Under the pieces are notes generated by a model. It made no database searches. It had not been told where the DNA came from and saw nothing but the letters and a program-made list of their open reading frames with translations. Of a stretch of 64,000 nt of DNA, positions 23,656 to 30,919 are shown piece after piece. Source of the stretch: Streptomyces beihaiensis (lineage in GTDB: Bacteria; Actinomycetota; Actinomycetes; Streptomycetales; Streptomycetaceae); the NCBI RefSeq assembly GCF_026274175.1, contig NZ_JAPHNL010000332.1:1-64000 (forward strand), in the 5' to 3' direction. Made by a program: the position numbers and the translations under genes. The number at the start of each line of letters is the position of its first letter. The stretch's first letter is position 1.

Positions 23656-24954
23656 TCACGCCCCGGCGGGCGAGATGATCGCGTAGGCGCCGCGCGCGGC
23701 CGGGCTGAAGTGGCGACGCTCGACCCGGTTGTGGGAGTTGCCCTCGATGGTGTCGACCGTGCCGTCCGCGTAGGCCTTCTCGATGATGCCCACGTGCACG
23801 CTGGTGCTGGTGTTCTGCGGTCCGCTGCCGAAGACGATGGCGTCACCGGGCTGCGGGTCGCTCAGGCCGCTGTGCAGCGTGCCGTGGTCGCGGCCGTAGT
23901 AGTAGAAGGCACCACTGAACGCCGTGCTGAAGTTGATGCCGGCCTGCCGCCAGGTCCAGCTGGCGAACAGGGCGCACCATGCCTCGCAGGGGCCGTACGG
24001 GTTGCAGTTGTTGCCCCATTCGGTGACGCCGAGCTGCGAACGGGCGGCCTGGACGATCTTGTCGCGGGTGCTGCCGGACAGCGGGGGAGTGCTGGGCGTG
24101 CCGCCGCTCTCACCCCCCGAGGTGCCGCCGCCCACTTCCCGGGCGATACCCATGGAGGCCATGGTGCGGGGGCCGGCGATGCCGTCGGCGTCGAGCTGGT
24201 GGGAGCTCTGGTAGGACTTCACGGCGCTGGTGGTGGCGGGGCCGTAGTCGCCGTCGGCCGAGGTGCCGGCCTTGCTCTGCACCTGCTTGACCTTCGCGGT
24301 GAGCGCGGCGTCGGTCTGCGGACCGGCGATGCCGTCGACCTCCAGGCTGTTGTCGCTCTGGAAGGCCAGGACCGCGTCCTTGGTGGCCGGACCGTAGACG
24401 CCGTCCACGCCACCCGCGCCGAGGTAGCCGAGGCCGACGAGGTTGCGCTGGAGCAGCTTGGTGTCGCTGCTCGTGCCGGTGCCGCTGGAAGTGATGCGGT
24501 CGATGTTCATCGCGGCCATGGTGAGCGGACCGGCGATGCCGTCGGCGTCGAGCCGGTGGGAGCTCTGGTAGGACTTCACGGCGCTGATGGTGGCGGGGCC
24601 GTAGTCGCCGTCGGCCGAGGAGCCGGCCTTGCTCTGCACCTGCTTGACCTTCGCGATGAGCGCACCCATGGTCGCGGGCCCGGCGTCACCGTCCACGGAG
24701 AGGCCGTTGTCGCTCTGGAAGTGGCGCACCGACGCGGTGGTCTGGCTGCCGTAGATGCCGTCGACACCGCTGAGCGGCGCGTAGCTGAGGCCGGCCAGGT
24801 CGCGCTGGAGCAGGCGTACGTCGGTCGCCGCGTGGGCCTGTGGCACGGCCGGGCCGAGCAGCAGGCCGACCAGTACCGCGGCGAGGACGAGCGCGAGCGA
24901 GGCGACGTAGGAGCCGCCCCCACGTCTGGGTGTGCGGAGGAGCGTTGTGGTCAC
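23656..24954 (-). CDS. secreted CHAP-domain peptidoglycan hydrolase with four peptidoglycan-binding domains
   Basis: This 432-residue protein has a signal peptide cut near AVPQAHA, four PG_binding_1 units arranged as two tandem pairs (about 45-150 and 165-270; markers GVDGIYGSQTTASVRHFQSD and GVDGVYGPATKDAVLAFQSD, then DADGIAGP), a Gly/Ser linker and a CHAP domain (about 295-432). The CHAP Cys is in CEAWCALFASW and the His in SVHVGIIEKAY, with IEGNSHN as the third element. CHAP enzymes are amidases or endopeptidases acting on wall peptide stems. The GTG start has AGGAAGAG upstream. It is divergent from the small peptidoglycan-binding gene at 25449. Confidence 0.92.
   Translation of the reverse strand: MTTTLLRTPRRGGGSYVASLALVLAAVLVGLLLGPAVPQAHAATDVRLLQRDLAGLSYAPLSGVDGIYGSQTTASVRHFQSDNGLSVDGDAGPATMGALIAKVKQVQSKAGSSADGDYGPATISAVKSYQSSHRLDADGIAGPLTMAAMNIDRITSSGTGTSSDTKLLQRNLVGLGYLGAGGVDGVYGPATKDAVLAFQSDNSLEVDGIAGPQTDAALTAKVKQVQSKAGTSADGDYGPATTSAVKSYQSSHQLDADGIAGPRTMASMGIAREVGGGTSGGESGGTPSTPPLSGSTRDKIVQAARSQLGVTEWGNNCNPYGPCEAWCALFASWTWRQAGINFSTAFSGAFYYYGRDHGTLHSGLSDPQPGDAIVFGSGPQNTSTSVHVGIIEKAYADGTVDTIEGNSHNRVERRHFSPAARGAYAIISPAGA
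24175..24660. repeat. internal gene duplication in the CHAP protein
   Basis: The segment 24175-24303 recurs at 24532-24660 with only a handful of base differences. The two lie 357 bases (119 codons) apart, so each copy carries the second domain of a peptidoglycan-binding pair. Near identity at the DNA level points to a recent duplication or to gene conversion. Confidence 0.85.
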
Positions 24955-25448
24955 GTGTTCTCTTCCTGACGTCCCGGGGGCATGCCCGGGGTAGGGGTGG
25001 ATGGAGTGGTGCGTAGGAGAGAGGGGGGAATGGATGCCGACCGGCGACGACCAGCCTTGGGCACGGCGCCACCATCCCGCCAGTGCACGCGGCAGGTTGG
25101 GATCCCTTGGGACGTCTCACATCGCTGACCTGCGGCTGAGCACAACGGCGGGACGCTGCCCGGGACATGGCGCCCACCGGCTGGCAGACGTCCCGCGATC
25201 GCCGAAGGAAGCCGGGGAAACAGCTGGTCAGAACCGTGGGACGGCGAACGGCCGGCTGTGGGACGGCGGATGGTACGTCGTGGGACGGATCGGTGTTGCC
25301 CCGCGGATCCCGGCTGTGGAACGGTCCTGACCGCAGCGGCGCCGCGCCCCGACGCGCCTGGACCCGCGCTCGACTCCTCGACCGTCCACGGCGCCTGAGT
25401 CCGGCCGGCCCGCCCCTACCCGAACCCCTGTCGACGAGGAAGTTCCCC
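24955..25448. other. divergent intergenic region
   Basis: About 490 bases between the CHAP gene and the small peptidoglycan-binding gene. Short frames exist but have poor codon bias and no ribosome sites, so none is called. The region must hold both promoters. The words GGGACGTCTCACATC and TGGGACGGCG recur with variation; no clear promoter pair was identified. Confidence 0.5.
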
Positions 25449-25823
25449 ATGCCCAGAAAAGCCGGAAGGCTGATCACACTCGCGACCACGACCGCCCTGC
25501 TCCTCGGCGCGGGTGTGGTCTGCGCCGGTACCGCATCCGCCGCCTACAGCTATCAGTACTGCGCCAAGTACTCCGTCGCGGAACCCGAGTTGAGCTACGG
25601 CGACACCGGGGCGGCGGTGAAGGAGCTCCAGTGTGAACTGAACGCAAACGTGACCGGTGCCGACCTCAAGGTGGACGGCATCTTCGGCGGGCTGACGTAC
25701 AACGCCGTGATCAAGTTTCAGGGCTGTTTCAGCCTCAAGCAGGACGGCATAGTCGGTCCCCAGACCTGGCACGAGATGGACGGCGTCAGCGACTTTCCCG
25801 TCAAGGCGGAGCGCCTGTGCTGA
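25449..25823 (+). CDS. small secreted peptidoglycan-binding protein
   Basis: This 124-residue protein has a signal peptide (ending near TASA) and one PG_binding_1 domain (about 45-115): LSYGDTGAAVKELQCELNAN, VDGIFGGLTYNAVIKFQGCF, DGIVGPQTW. Four cysteines after the signal could form two disulfides, the last being the C-terminal residue. No catalytic domain is attached. It likely binds wall peptidoglycan outside the cell. The ATG has GAGGAAG nine bases upstream. It lies opposite the CHAP hydrolase with related binding domains, so the two may be co-regulated. Confidence 0.85.
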   Translation: MPRKAGRLITLATTTALLLGAGVVCAGTASAAYSYQYCAKYSVAEPELSYGDTGAAVKELQCELNANVTGADLKVDGIFGGLTYNAVIKFQGCFSLKQDGIVGPQTWHEMDGVSDFPVKAERLC

Positions 25824-25920
25824 CTTCGAGGTTCCGCCCTGCCGGGGCCCGTGTCCTGCTTCGCGCATACGAGTGAGACCAACCGCCGTGTCCGGGCCCC
25901 TTGGAACTGTCCAGGGGGAC

Positions 25921-25985
25921 CGGACACAGCGTTTCCGCTGGTGAGGAACCTATGGGCTGCTCTTGCAGGGTGCCCCGGCGAGGGG
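25921..25985 (-). repeat. diverged copy of the tRNA-Arg 3' end and downstream flank (relic att site)
   Basis: On the minus strand this reads GCCGGGGCACCCTGCAAGAG, then GCCCATAGG and CACCAGCGGAAACGCTG. It aligns with the tRNA-Arg 3' end and flank at 27281-27342 (GCCGGGGGCACCCAGCATGAG, GCCCAAAG, CACCAGTGGAAACGCTG), with roughly four of five bases matching over about 54 bases and one gap, in the same orientation. The pair brackets the DUF4268 gene, as left and right attachment sites would. Confidence 0.7.
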
Positions 25986-26018
25986 GGCCGAGTCTGGTTC
26001 CCCCTCTACACTCCGTCC

Positions 26019-27005
26019 ATGACGCTGACTCCTGAGAACGCCGCGGCGGCTGATCTGGGGCGCCTTCAGCCAGTGCCACTGCGTGAGATCTGGACCCACG
26101 AGGCGCTCGATTTCACCCCTTGGCTGCTGGCCAACCCCGACATCCTTGGCGAAGCGCTCGACATGGAACTAGAGATCACCTCCGCCGAGCACTCCGTGGG
26201 TGACTTCTCCCTCGACCTGATCGGCACGGATCTCCGCACCGGCCGGTCCGTGATCATCGAGAATCAGCTCGAAGCCACCGACCACACCCACCTCGGGCAG
26301 CTCCTCACCTACGCCGGCGGAACTGACGCGGCGAATATTGTGTGGGTCGCCAAAGCCTTCCGTGAAGAGCATCGGGCCGCTCTGGACTGGCTCAATGCCA
26401 GGACCGACACGGAGACGTGCTTCTTTGGCATCGAAGTCTCGGTGGTCCGGATCGGCGACTCCCTGCCGGCACCACTGCTGCGAGTTGTCGCGCAGCCTAA
26501 CGACTGGGGTAAGACGGTGCGCTCAGCGGCACAGGTCCGGGAAGGAGGGTCCAGTGACCGGGCAGTGCTCTACGGGCAGTTCTGGGAGCGCTACCTCACA
26601 GCACTCAACGCTCAAGGACTGTCATGGACCCGGGCACGCAAGGGACCCAAGGAAAACTGGTTCAACACATCTGCCGGAGTCTCCGGCGCAAACTTCTCGG
26701 TGTCATTCGCCCGGGGGCGGCTCCGTTCTGAACTGTATCTGGGGCATTCGGACGCGATGGTGAACACCAGCCGCTATCAGCATCTGCTCGACAAGCGTGA
26801 TGCCTTGGAGGGCGTCTACGGTGCGGCCTTGACCTTCGAGCCGCTGGAAGAAAGGCGGAGCTGTCGTATAGCGGACTACCGCGACGACGCAAGGGTCGAA
26901 GACGTGGACGACTGGGATGTGTTCATCGAGTGGTTCGTCCACTCGCAGCGCCAGTTCCGGGAGGCCATCCGCGCCTGTGGGGGGCTGCCAACGGCAACCG
27001 CATGA
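26019..27005 (+). CDS. DUF4268 domain-containing protein
   Basis: This 328-residue cytosolic protein has an N-terminal domain (about 10-150) ending in GDFSLDLIGTDLRTGRSVII followed by ENQLEATDHTHLGQLLTYA, which looks like a nuclease-type core: an Asp on one strand and an E-x-Q on the next, then a helix with HLGQLLTYA. The C-terminal DUF4268 region (about 190-310) includes YGQFWERYLTAL, GPKENWFN and the strand-rich FSVSFARGRLRSELYL. The role of the family is not established; it often occurs as a lone gene in mobile regions. Codon use is less GC-biased than its neighbours, and it lies between tRNA-Arg and a copy of the tRNA flank, so acquisition by integration is likely. Start ATG at 26019. Confidence 0.8.
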   Translation: MTLTPENAAAADLGRLQPVPLREIWTHEALDFTPWLLANPDILGEALDMELEITSAEHSVGDFSLDLIGTDLRTGRSVIIENQLEATDHTHLGQLLTYAGGTDAANIVWVAKAFREEHRAALDWLNARTDTETCFFGIEVSVVRIGDSLPAPLLRVVAQPNDWGKTVRSAAQVREGGSSDRAVLYGQFWERYLTALNAQGLSWTRARKGPKENWFNTSAGVSGANFSVSFARGRLRSELYLGHSDAMVNTSRYQHLLDKRDALEGVYGAALTFEPLEERRSCRIADYRDDARVEDVDDWDVFIEWFVHSQRQFREAIRACGGLPTATA

Positions 27006-27273
27006 CCCAGGGCGCAAGGGCGGAGTCGGAGGCAGGCGAGCGGGGATCGGCCCCCGGGAGGGAGACCGATTGTTCGGGAGACTGCCGTGGGAGCTCGGGG
27101 TATATCCCTCGGGCTACCCGACCGGATCGGCACTTGGGGGAGTCGGTGGTGAGCGTGTGCCGGGCGTTGCGGAATACGGCGTGACCTGCGGCGATGCTCC
27201 AAGTCCCGTCCACGCCTCGTCCACGGACCCCGACATACGGCCGCTCCGGGCGGCACATGCCCGCACAAATGCG
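27006..27273. other. intergenic region between DUF4268 gene and tRNA-Arg
   Basis: No gene with good codon bias or a ribosome site was seen here. The stretch is within the segment bracketed by the two att-like copies and may be residue of the inserted element. Confidence 0.5.
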
Positions 27274-27313
27274 AAGACCCCGGCCTCAGCGTTTCCACTG
27301 GTGACGGGGTCTT
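27274..27313 (-). terminator. terminator of tRNA-Arg
   Basis: AAGACCCCG at 27274-27282 pairs with CGGGGTCTT at 27305-27313 (with flanking bases) around a 22-base loop, starting about 19 bases after the tRNA 3' end on the minus strand. The loop and one arm are part of the flank duplicated at 25921-25985, where the stem is no longer intact. Confidence 0.65.
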
Positions 27314-27342
27314 TGGGCACCTCATGCTGGGTGCCCCCGGCA
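27281..27342 (-). repeat. tRNA-Arg 3' end and flank, partner of the copy at 25921
   Basis: This is the intact partner of the 25921-25985 copy. It covers the acceptor-stem end of the tRNA and about 50 bases downstream. Integrative elements of actinomycetes use tRNA 3' ends as attachment sites, and the element then lies on the 3' side, which is the DUF4268 side here. Confidence 0.7.
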
Positions 27343-27403
27343 GGATTCGAACCTGCGCACACGGCTCCGGAGGCCGTTGCTCTATCCCCTGAGCTACGGG
27401 GGC
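27332..27403 (-). tRNA. tRNA-Arg (anticodon CCG)
   Basis: The minus strand folds into a tRNA: acceptor GCCCCCG / CGGGGGC, D arm with AGCTCAGGGGATAGAGC, anticodon stem ACGGC / GCCGT with loop CTCCGGA (anticodon CCG, reading CGG), and T arm GCAGGTTCGAATCCTGC. CCA is not encoded (the discriminator A is followed by CCC). It lies directly upstream of the region encoding the ArgS-like protein NrtL and is the presumed integration site of a lost element. Confidence 0.97.
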
Positions 27404-27433
27404 GCTGCCGCGTCGTGCGCGGCGACGGGTAGA

Positions 27434-27464
27434 ACCCTACCAGCTCGTCAGGGGTGCCCGTGAA
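27434..27464 (-). promoter_or_regulatory. probable tRNA-Arg promoter
   Basis: On the minus strand, TTCACG and TAGGGT are spaced by 19 bases, which fits a housekeeping promoter loosely. Transcription would start about 24 bases before the tRNA. The assignment rests on position and weak consensus only. Confidence 0.35.
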
Positions 27465-27578
27465 CAGGTATTTGCGGAGTGCGACCGGTCCGCGACGGTG
27501 GGAGGGCCGGAAACCCGTTACGGGGTGGAAGTAGGGAAAACCGGGACGCGGCGGCCCGTGTCGACCTACGCTCGAAGG

Positions 27579-28034
27579 GTGCCAGGCGCGTCGGGCCGGG
27601 TCCTTGTCGTGGACGACAACAAGGTCATCCGGCAGTTGATCAGGGTCAACCTCGAACTGGAGGGTTTCGAGGTCGTGACCGCGGCTGACGGTGCCGAATG
27701 CCTGGACGTCGTGCACCAGGTGCGGCCCGACGTCATCACCCTGGACGTGGTCATGCCCCGCCTCGACGGCCTGCGCACAGCGGCCCGGCTGCGGGCGGAC
27801 GCGCGTACCCGCGAGGTGCCGGTCGTCGTGGTCAGCGCCTGCAGTCGCAACGAGGTGGACAGTGGCCTCGACGTCGGCGTGGACGCGTTCCTCGCCAAGC
27901 CGTTCGAGCCCGGTGAACTGGTCGGGGTCGTACGGCAGTTGAGCGAGCTCGGGCGTGACGGGGCCGCCGCGTCCGGTGCCGCCCGCCCGCGTCCCGCCGA
28001 CGAGCCGGAGAGCGCCGGGCGTCCGGGCGCGTAG
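27579..28034 (+). CDS. orphan response regulator, receiver domain only
   Basis: This 151-residue protein is a stand-alone CheY-like receiver: RVLVVDDNKVIRQLI with the acidic pair, the phospho-acceptor Asp in VITLDVVMPRLDG, the Ser in VVVVSACSRNE and the Lys in FLAKPFEPGELV. An Ala/Pro/Arg-rich tail of about 25 residues follows, with no output domain or adjacent kinase. The GTG at 27579 starts just before the fold; longer forms from 27498 or 27558 are possible. It precedes nrtL on the same strand but is separated by 318 bases of repeats. Confidence 0.85.
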   Translation: MPGASGRVLVVDDNKVIRQLIRVNLELEGFEVVTAADGAECLDVVHQVRPDVITLDVVMPRLDGLRTAARLRADARTREVPVVVVSACSRNEVDSGLDVGVDAFLAKPFEPGELVGVVRQLSELGRDGAAASGAARPRPADEPESAGRPGA

Positions 28035-28352
28035 TCCTCGACAGCCCTCTCCGGTAAAGCCCTCCCCGCCAAGGCCCCTATCGCCACGGTCCCCACCGCC
28101 GAGGCCGTCTTCGCCGAGGCCGTTTCCGTTAAGGCCGTCTCCGTTAAGGCCCTCCCGGCCGAAGCTCCCCACGGCAGCCCTTCCGACCGCAGCCCTACCT
28201 CCGCGCGCCGGTCCACCCGGTCCACCCGGTCCACCCGGTCCGCCCGGCCCTCCGCACCGTCCGCCCCTCCGCCCCTCCCACCCCGTCCGCATCGCGGACC
28301 ATCGGGCAAATCAGTTCGCCTACCCACCCCCCCTCTCGCCTACGCTTGTCCC
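28035..28352. repeat. repeat-rich intergenic region upstream of nrtL
   Basis: No gene is supported. The left half holds degenerate copies of GCCGAGGCCGTCTTC and GTTAAGGCCGTCTCC; the middle (28210-28245) has three tandem copies of the 10-mer GTCCACCCG plus one base. The right end, next to the nrtL GTG, must contain that gene's promoter, with AATCAGTTCGCC and TACGCTTGT as AT-richer pieces. Confidence 0.7.
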
Positions 28353-29381
28353 GTGACCCCCGCAGAGCTCTCCCGTACCGTCCTGCGCGCCGTCGGCGGC
28401 GCGGTCGACGACGGTGAGTTCCGTGCGGGCGCGCGCGGTGGCGGGGGAGCCCGCATCGTCGTCGAGCGGCCGCGCGCCGGCGGGCACGGGGACTACGCCA
28501 CCAACGTCGCCCTGCAGATCGCCAAGGCCGCCGGGCGCCCGCCCAGGGAAGTCGCCGAGGTGCTGTCGCGGCGGCTCACCGCCACCCCGGGGATCGTCGC
28601 CGCCGACGTCACCGGGCCCGGGTTCCTCAACCTCACCCTCGGGGCGCGGGGCCGGGACTGCGGGCCACTCGTCGAAGACATCCAGCGGCAAGGGCTGCTG
28701 TACGGACATGGCGACTCGCTGCGCGGTCATCGCGTCGAGCTCCGCGTTCCCGATGAGCCGCGGGCCCGCGTCGTCGCCGATGCCGTCGCCCGGATCGGGC
28801 GCAGCCAGGGCGCCGAGGTCCACGTCGTGCGCGCCCAGCGGCCCGGCGACGTCACCTTCCGGCCCGTCCCCGCCCACCCGCGGGACCTGGTCCGGCTCAT
28901 CGGTTCCGATGCCGCCCGCTGGGCGCTGCTCAGGCCCGCCGTCGCCGACCACCCCCGTACCGCCACCGCCGTCGAGCGCGCCGCGCACCTCGCCCAGCGC
29001 GAGAGCAACCCGCTCTTCCGCGTCCGGTACGCCCACGCCCGCACCCGCGCCCTCACGCGCAATGCCGCCGATCTCGGGTTCCGCGCCCAGCCCGGCGACG
29101 GCGGCGGCGCCGACGTGCAGGACGGGCTCGTCGCCGCCCTCGCCGACCATCCGCGCATCCTGCTCTCCGCCGCCCGGCACCGCGCCCCGGACCGGCTCGC
29201 CCGGCACCTCGTCGACGTCGCCGATCTTTTCCTCGCGCGGCTGAACACGACCGTGCTGCCCGTCGGTGAGGAGAAACCCTCGGCCGCCCACCGCGCCCGG
29301 CTCGCGCTCGCCGAAGCCACCGGGACGGTGCTCGCCGGTGGCCTCTCCCTGCTCGGCATCGACGCACCCCAGCACCTGTAG
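28353..29381 (+). CDS. nrtL: ArgS-related anticodon-binding protein NrtL
   Basis: This 342-residue protein resembles arginyl-tRNA synthetase with the catalytic core removed. The N-terminal part contains GHGDYATNVALQIAKAAGRP, as in the tRNA-elbow-binding domain of ArgS. The C-terminal part (about 215-342) matches the all-helical DALR anticodon-binding domain (NPLFRVRYAHARTRALTRNA, ending GLSLLGIDAPQHL). The HIGH and KMSKS motifs are absent. It should bind tRNA-Arg but cannot aminoacylate it. It lies next to tRNA-Arg(CCG) and directly ahead of lysA, 48 bases away. Its function is not known. Confidence 0.85.
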   Translation: MTPAELSRTVLRAVGGAVDDGEFRAGARGGGGARIVVERPRAGGHGDYATNVALQIAKAAGRPPREVAEVLSRRLTATPGIVAADVTGPGFLNLTLGARGRDCGPLVEDIQRQGLLYGHGDSLRGHRVELRVPDEPRARVVADAVARIGRSQGAEVHVVRAQRPGDVTFRPVPAHPRDLVRLIGSDAARWALLRPAVADHPRTATAVERAAHLAQRESNPLFRVRYAHARTRALTRNAADLGFRAQPGDGGGADVQDGLVAALADHPRILLSAARHRAPDRLARHLVDVADLFLARLNTTVLPVGEEKPSAAHRARLALAEATGTVLAGGLSLLGIDAPQHL

Positions 29382-29429
29382 GCCACCAGGTTCGCAAGAC
29401 CTGTAGAGACGAAGAGAGCGCCACCCGCC

Positions 29430-30821
29430 ATGAGCCGTTCCGCCCACCCCGCAGGCCCCCGGCACGCCGACGTTCTGCCCGAGGGGCACTACACCGCCCC
29501 GCCCGCCGACCTCAACGCACTCGACCCGAAGGTCTGGTCGCAGACCGTGGGGCGCGCCACCGACGGCGCGGTGACCGTCGCTGGCATCGAGGTCACCCGG
29601 CTCGCCGAGGAGTTCGGTACCCCCGCCTACTTCCTCGACGAAACCGACTTCCGCGCCCGCTGCGCCGCCTGGCGCGACGCCTTCGGGCCCGGCGCCGACG
29701 TCTTCTACGCCGGGAAGGCGTTCCTTTCGCGTGCCGTCGTGCGGTGGCTGCACGAGGAGGGGCTCAACCTCGACGTGTGTTCCGGTGGGGAGCTGGCCAC
29801 CGCCCTGTCCGCAGGGATGCCCGCCGAGCGGATCGCCTTCCACGGCAACAACAAGTCAGAGGACGAGATCGAGCGGGCCGTCAGTGTCGGCGTCGGGCGG
29901 ATCGTGCTCGACTCCTTCCAGGAGATCGTCCGCGTCGCCCACATCGCCCAGCGGCTCGGCAAGCGCCAGCGCGTGCAGATCCGCGTCACCGTCGGCGTCG
30001 AGGCGCACACCCACGAGTTCATCGCCACCGCCCACGAGGACCAGAAGTTCGGCATCGCGCTCGCCGACGGCCTGGCCGCCGAGGCCGTACGACGTGCCCT
30101 CGAACTCGACGGGATCGAGCTCATCGGGATCCACTCGCACATCGGGTCGCAGATCTTCGACATGGCGGGGTTCGAGGTCGCCGCGCGGCGCGTCGTCGGA
30201 CTGCTCGCCGAGGTGCGTGACGAGCACGGGATCGAGCTGCCCGAGATCGACCTCGGCGGCGGGCTCGGCATCGCGTACACCTCTGACGACGACCCCAGCG
30301 AACCGCACGAGATCGCCAAGGCGCTGAACGAGATCGTCAGCCGGGAGTGCGAGGCCGCCGAGCTGCGCGTGCCCCGGATCTCCGTCGAGCCGGGCCGCGC
30401 CATCGTCGGCCCGACCGCCTTCACCCTCTACACCGTCGGCACGGTCAAGCCGCTCGAAGGACTGCGGACGTACGTCTCCGTCGACGGCGGCATGTCCGAC
30501 AACATCCGCACCGCCCTGTACGACGCCGAGTACACGGTCGCCCTCGCCTCCCGCCGCTCCGACGCCGAGCCGATGCTCGCCCGTGTCGTCGGCAAGCACT
30601 GCGAGAGCGGGGACATCGTCGTCAAGGACGCCTTCCTGCCCGCCGACATCGCCCCGGGTGATCTCATCGCCGTGCCCGCGACCGGCGCGTACTGCCGTTC
30701 CATGGCCAGCAACTACAACCATGTTCTGCGCCCGCCGGTCGTCGCCGTGCGCGACGGTGAGGCGCGCGTGATCGTCCGGCGCGAGACGGAGGAAGATCTC
30801 CTGCGCCTCGATGTCGGATAA
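29430..30821 (+). CDS. lysA: diaminopimelate decarboxylase
   Basis: This 463-residue PLP enzyme makes L-lysine from meso-diaminopimelate. It has the PLP lysine in [11 protein letters not shown], the phosphate-binding [22 protein letters not shown] and the C-terminal CESGDIV active-site Cys motif. Length and fold-type III layout match the family. Its neighbours hom, thrC and thrB use other branches of aspartate metabolism, a grouping typical of actinomycetes. A strong hairpin directly after the stop suggests that transcription ends or is tuned before hom. Confidence 0.97.
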   Translation: MSRSAHPAGPRHADVLPEGHYTAPPADLNALDPKVWSQTVGRATDGAVTVAGIEVTRLAEEFGTPAYFLDETDFRARCAAWRDAFGPGADVFYAGKAFLSRAVVRWLHEEGLNLDVCSGGELATALSAGMPAERIAFHGNNKSEDEIERAVSVGVGRIVLDSFQEIVRVAHIAQRLGKRQRVQIRVTVGVEAHTHEFIATAHEDQKFGIALADGLAAEAVRRALELDGIELIGIHSHIGSQIFDMAGFEVAARRVVGLLAEVRDEHGIELPEIDLGGGLGIAYTSDDDPSEPHEIAKALNEIVSRECEAAELRVPRISVEPGRAIVGPTAFTLYTVGTVKPLEGLRTYVSVDGGMSDNIRTALYDAEYTVALASRRSDAEPMLARVVGKHCESGDIVVKDAFLPADIAPGDLIAVPATGAYCRSMASNYNHVLRPPVVAVRDGEARVIVRRETEEDLLRLDVG

Positions 30822-30842
30822 GTGAAATAGCTGTCTCATCAT

Positions 30843-30871
30843 CCGGACCGGGCGCAGAAAGCCCGGTCCGG
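30843..30871 (+). terminator. hairpin between lysA and hom
   Basis: A perfect 11-bp stem (CCGGACCGGGC / GCCCGGTCCGG) with the 7-base loop GCAGAAA follows the lysA stop by 21 bases. There is no long T run, as is common in Streptomyces. It would separate lysine from threonine gene expression. Confidence 0.75.
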
Positions 30872-30919
30872 TGGGTGAGACTGGCTCTACCAGAGATGTA
30901 CTTACAGAAACGAGGTCGG

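Noticed and set aside
28035-28352. Possible CRISPR-like array in the repeats before nrtL
   Set aside because: Repeats are contiguous and degenerate with no constant repeat and unique spacer pattern, and no cas genes are present.
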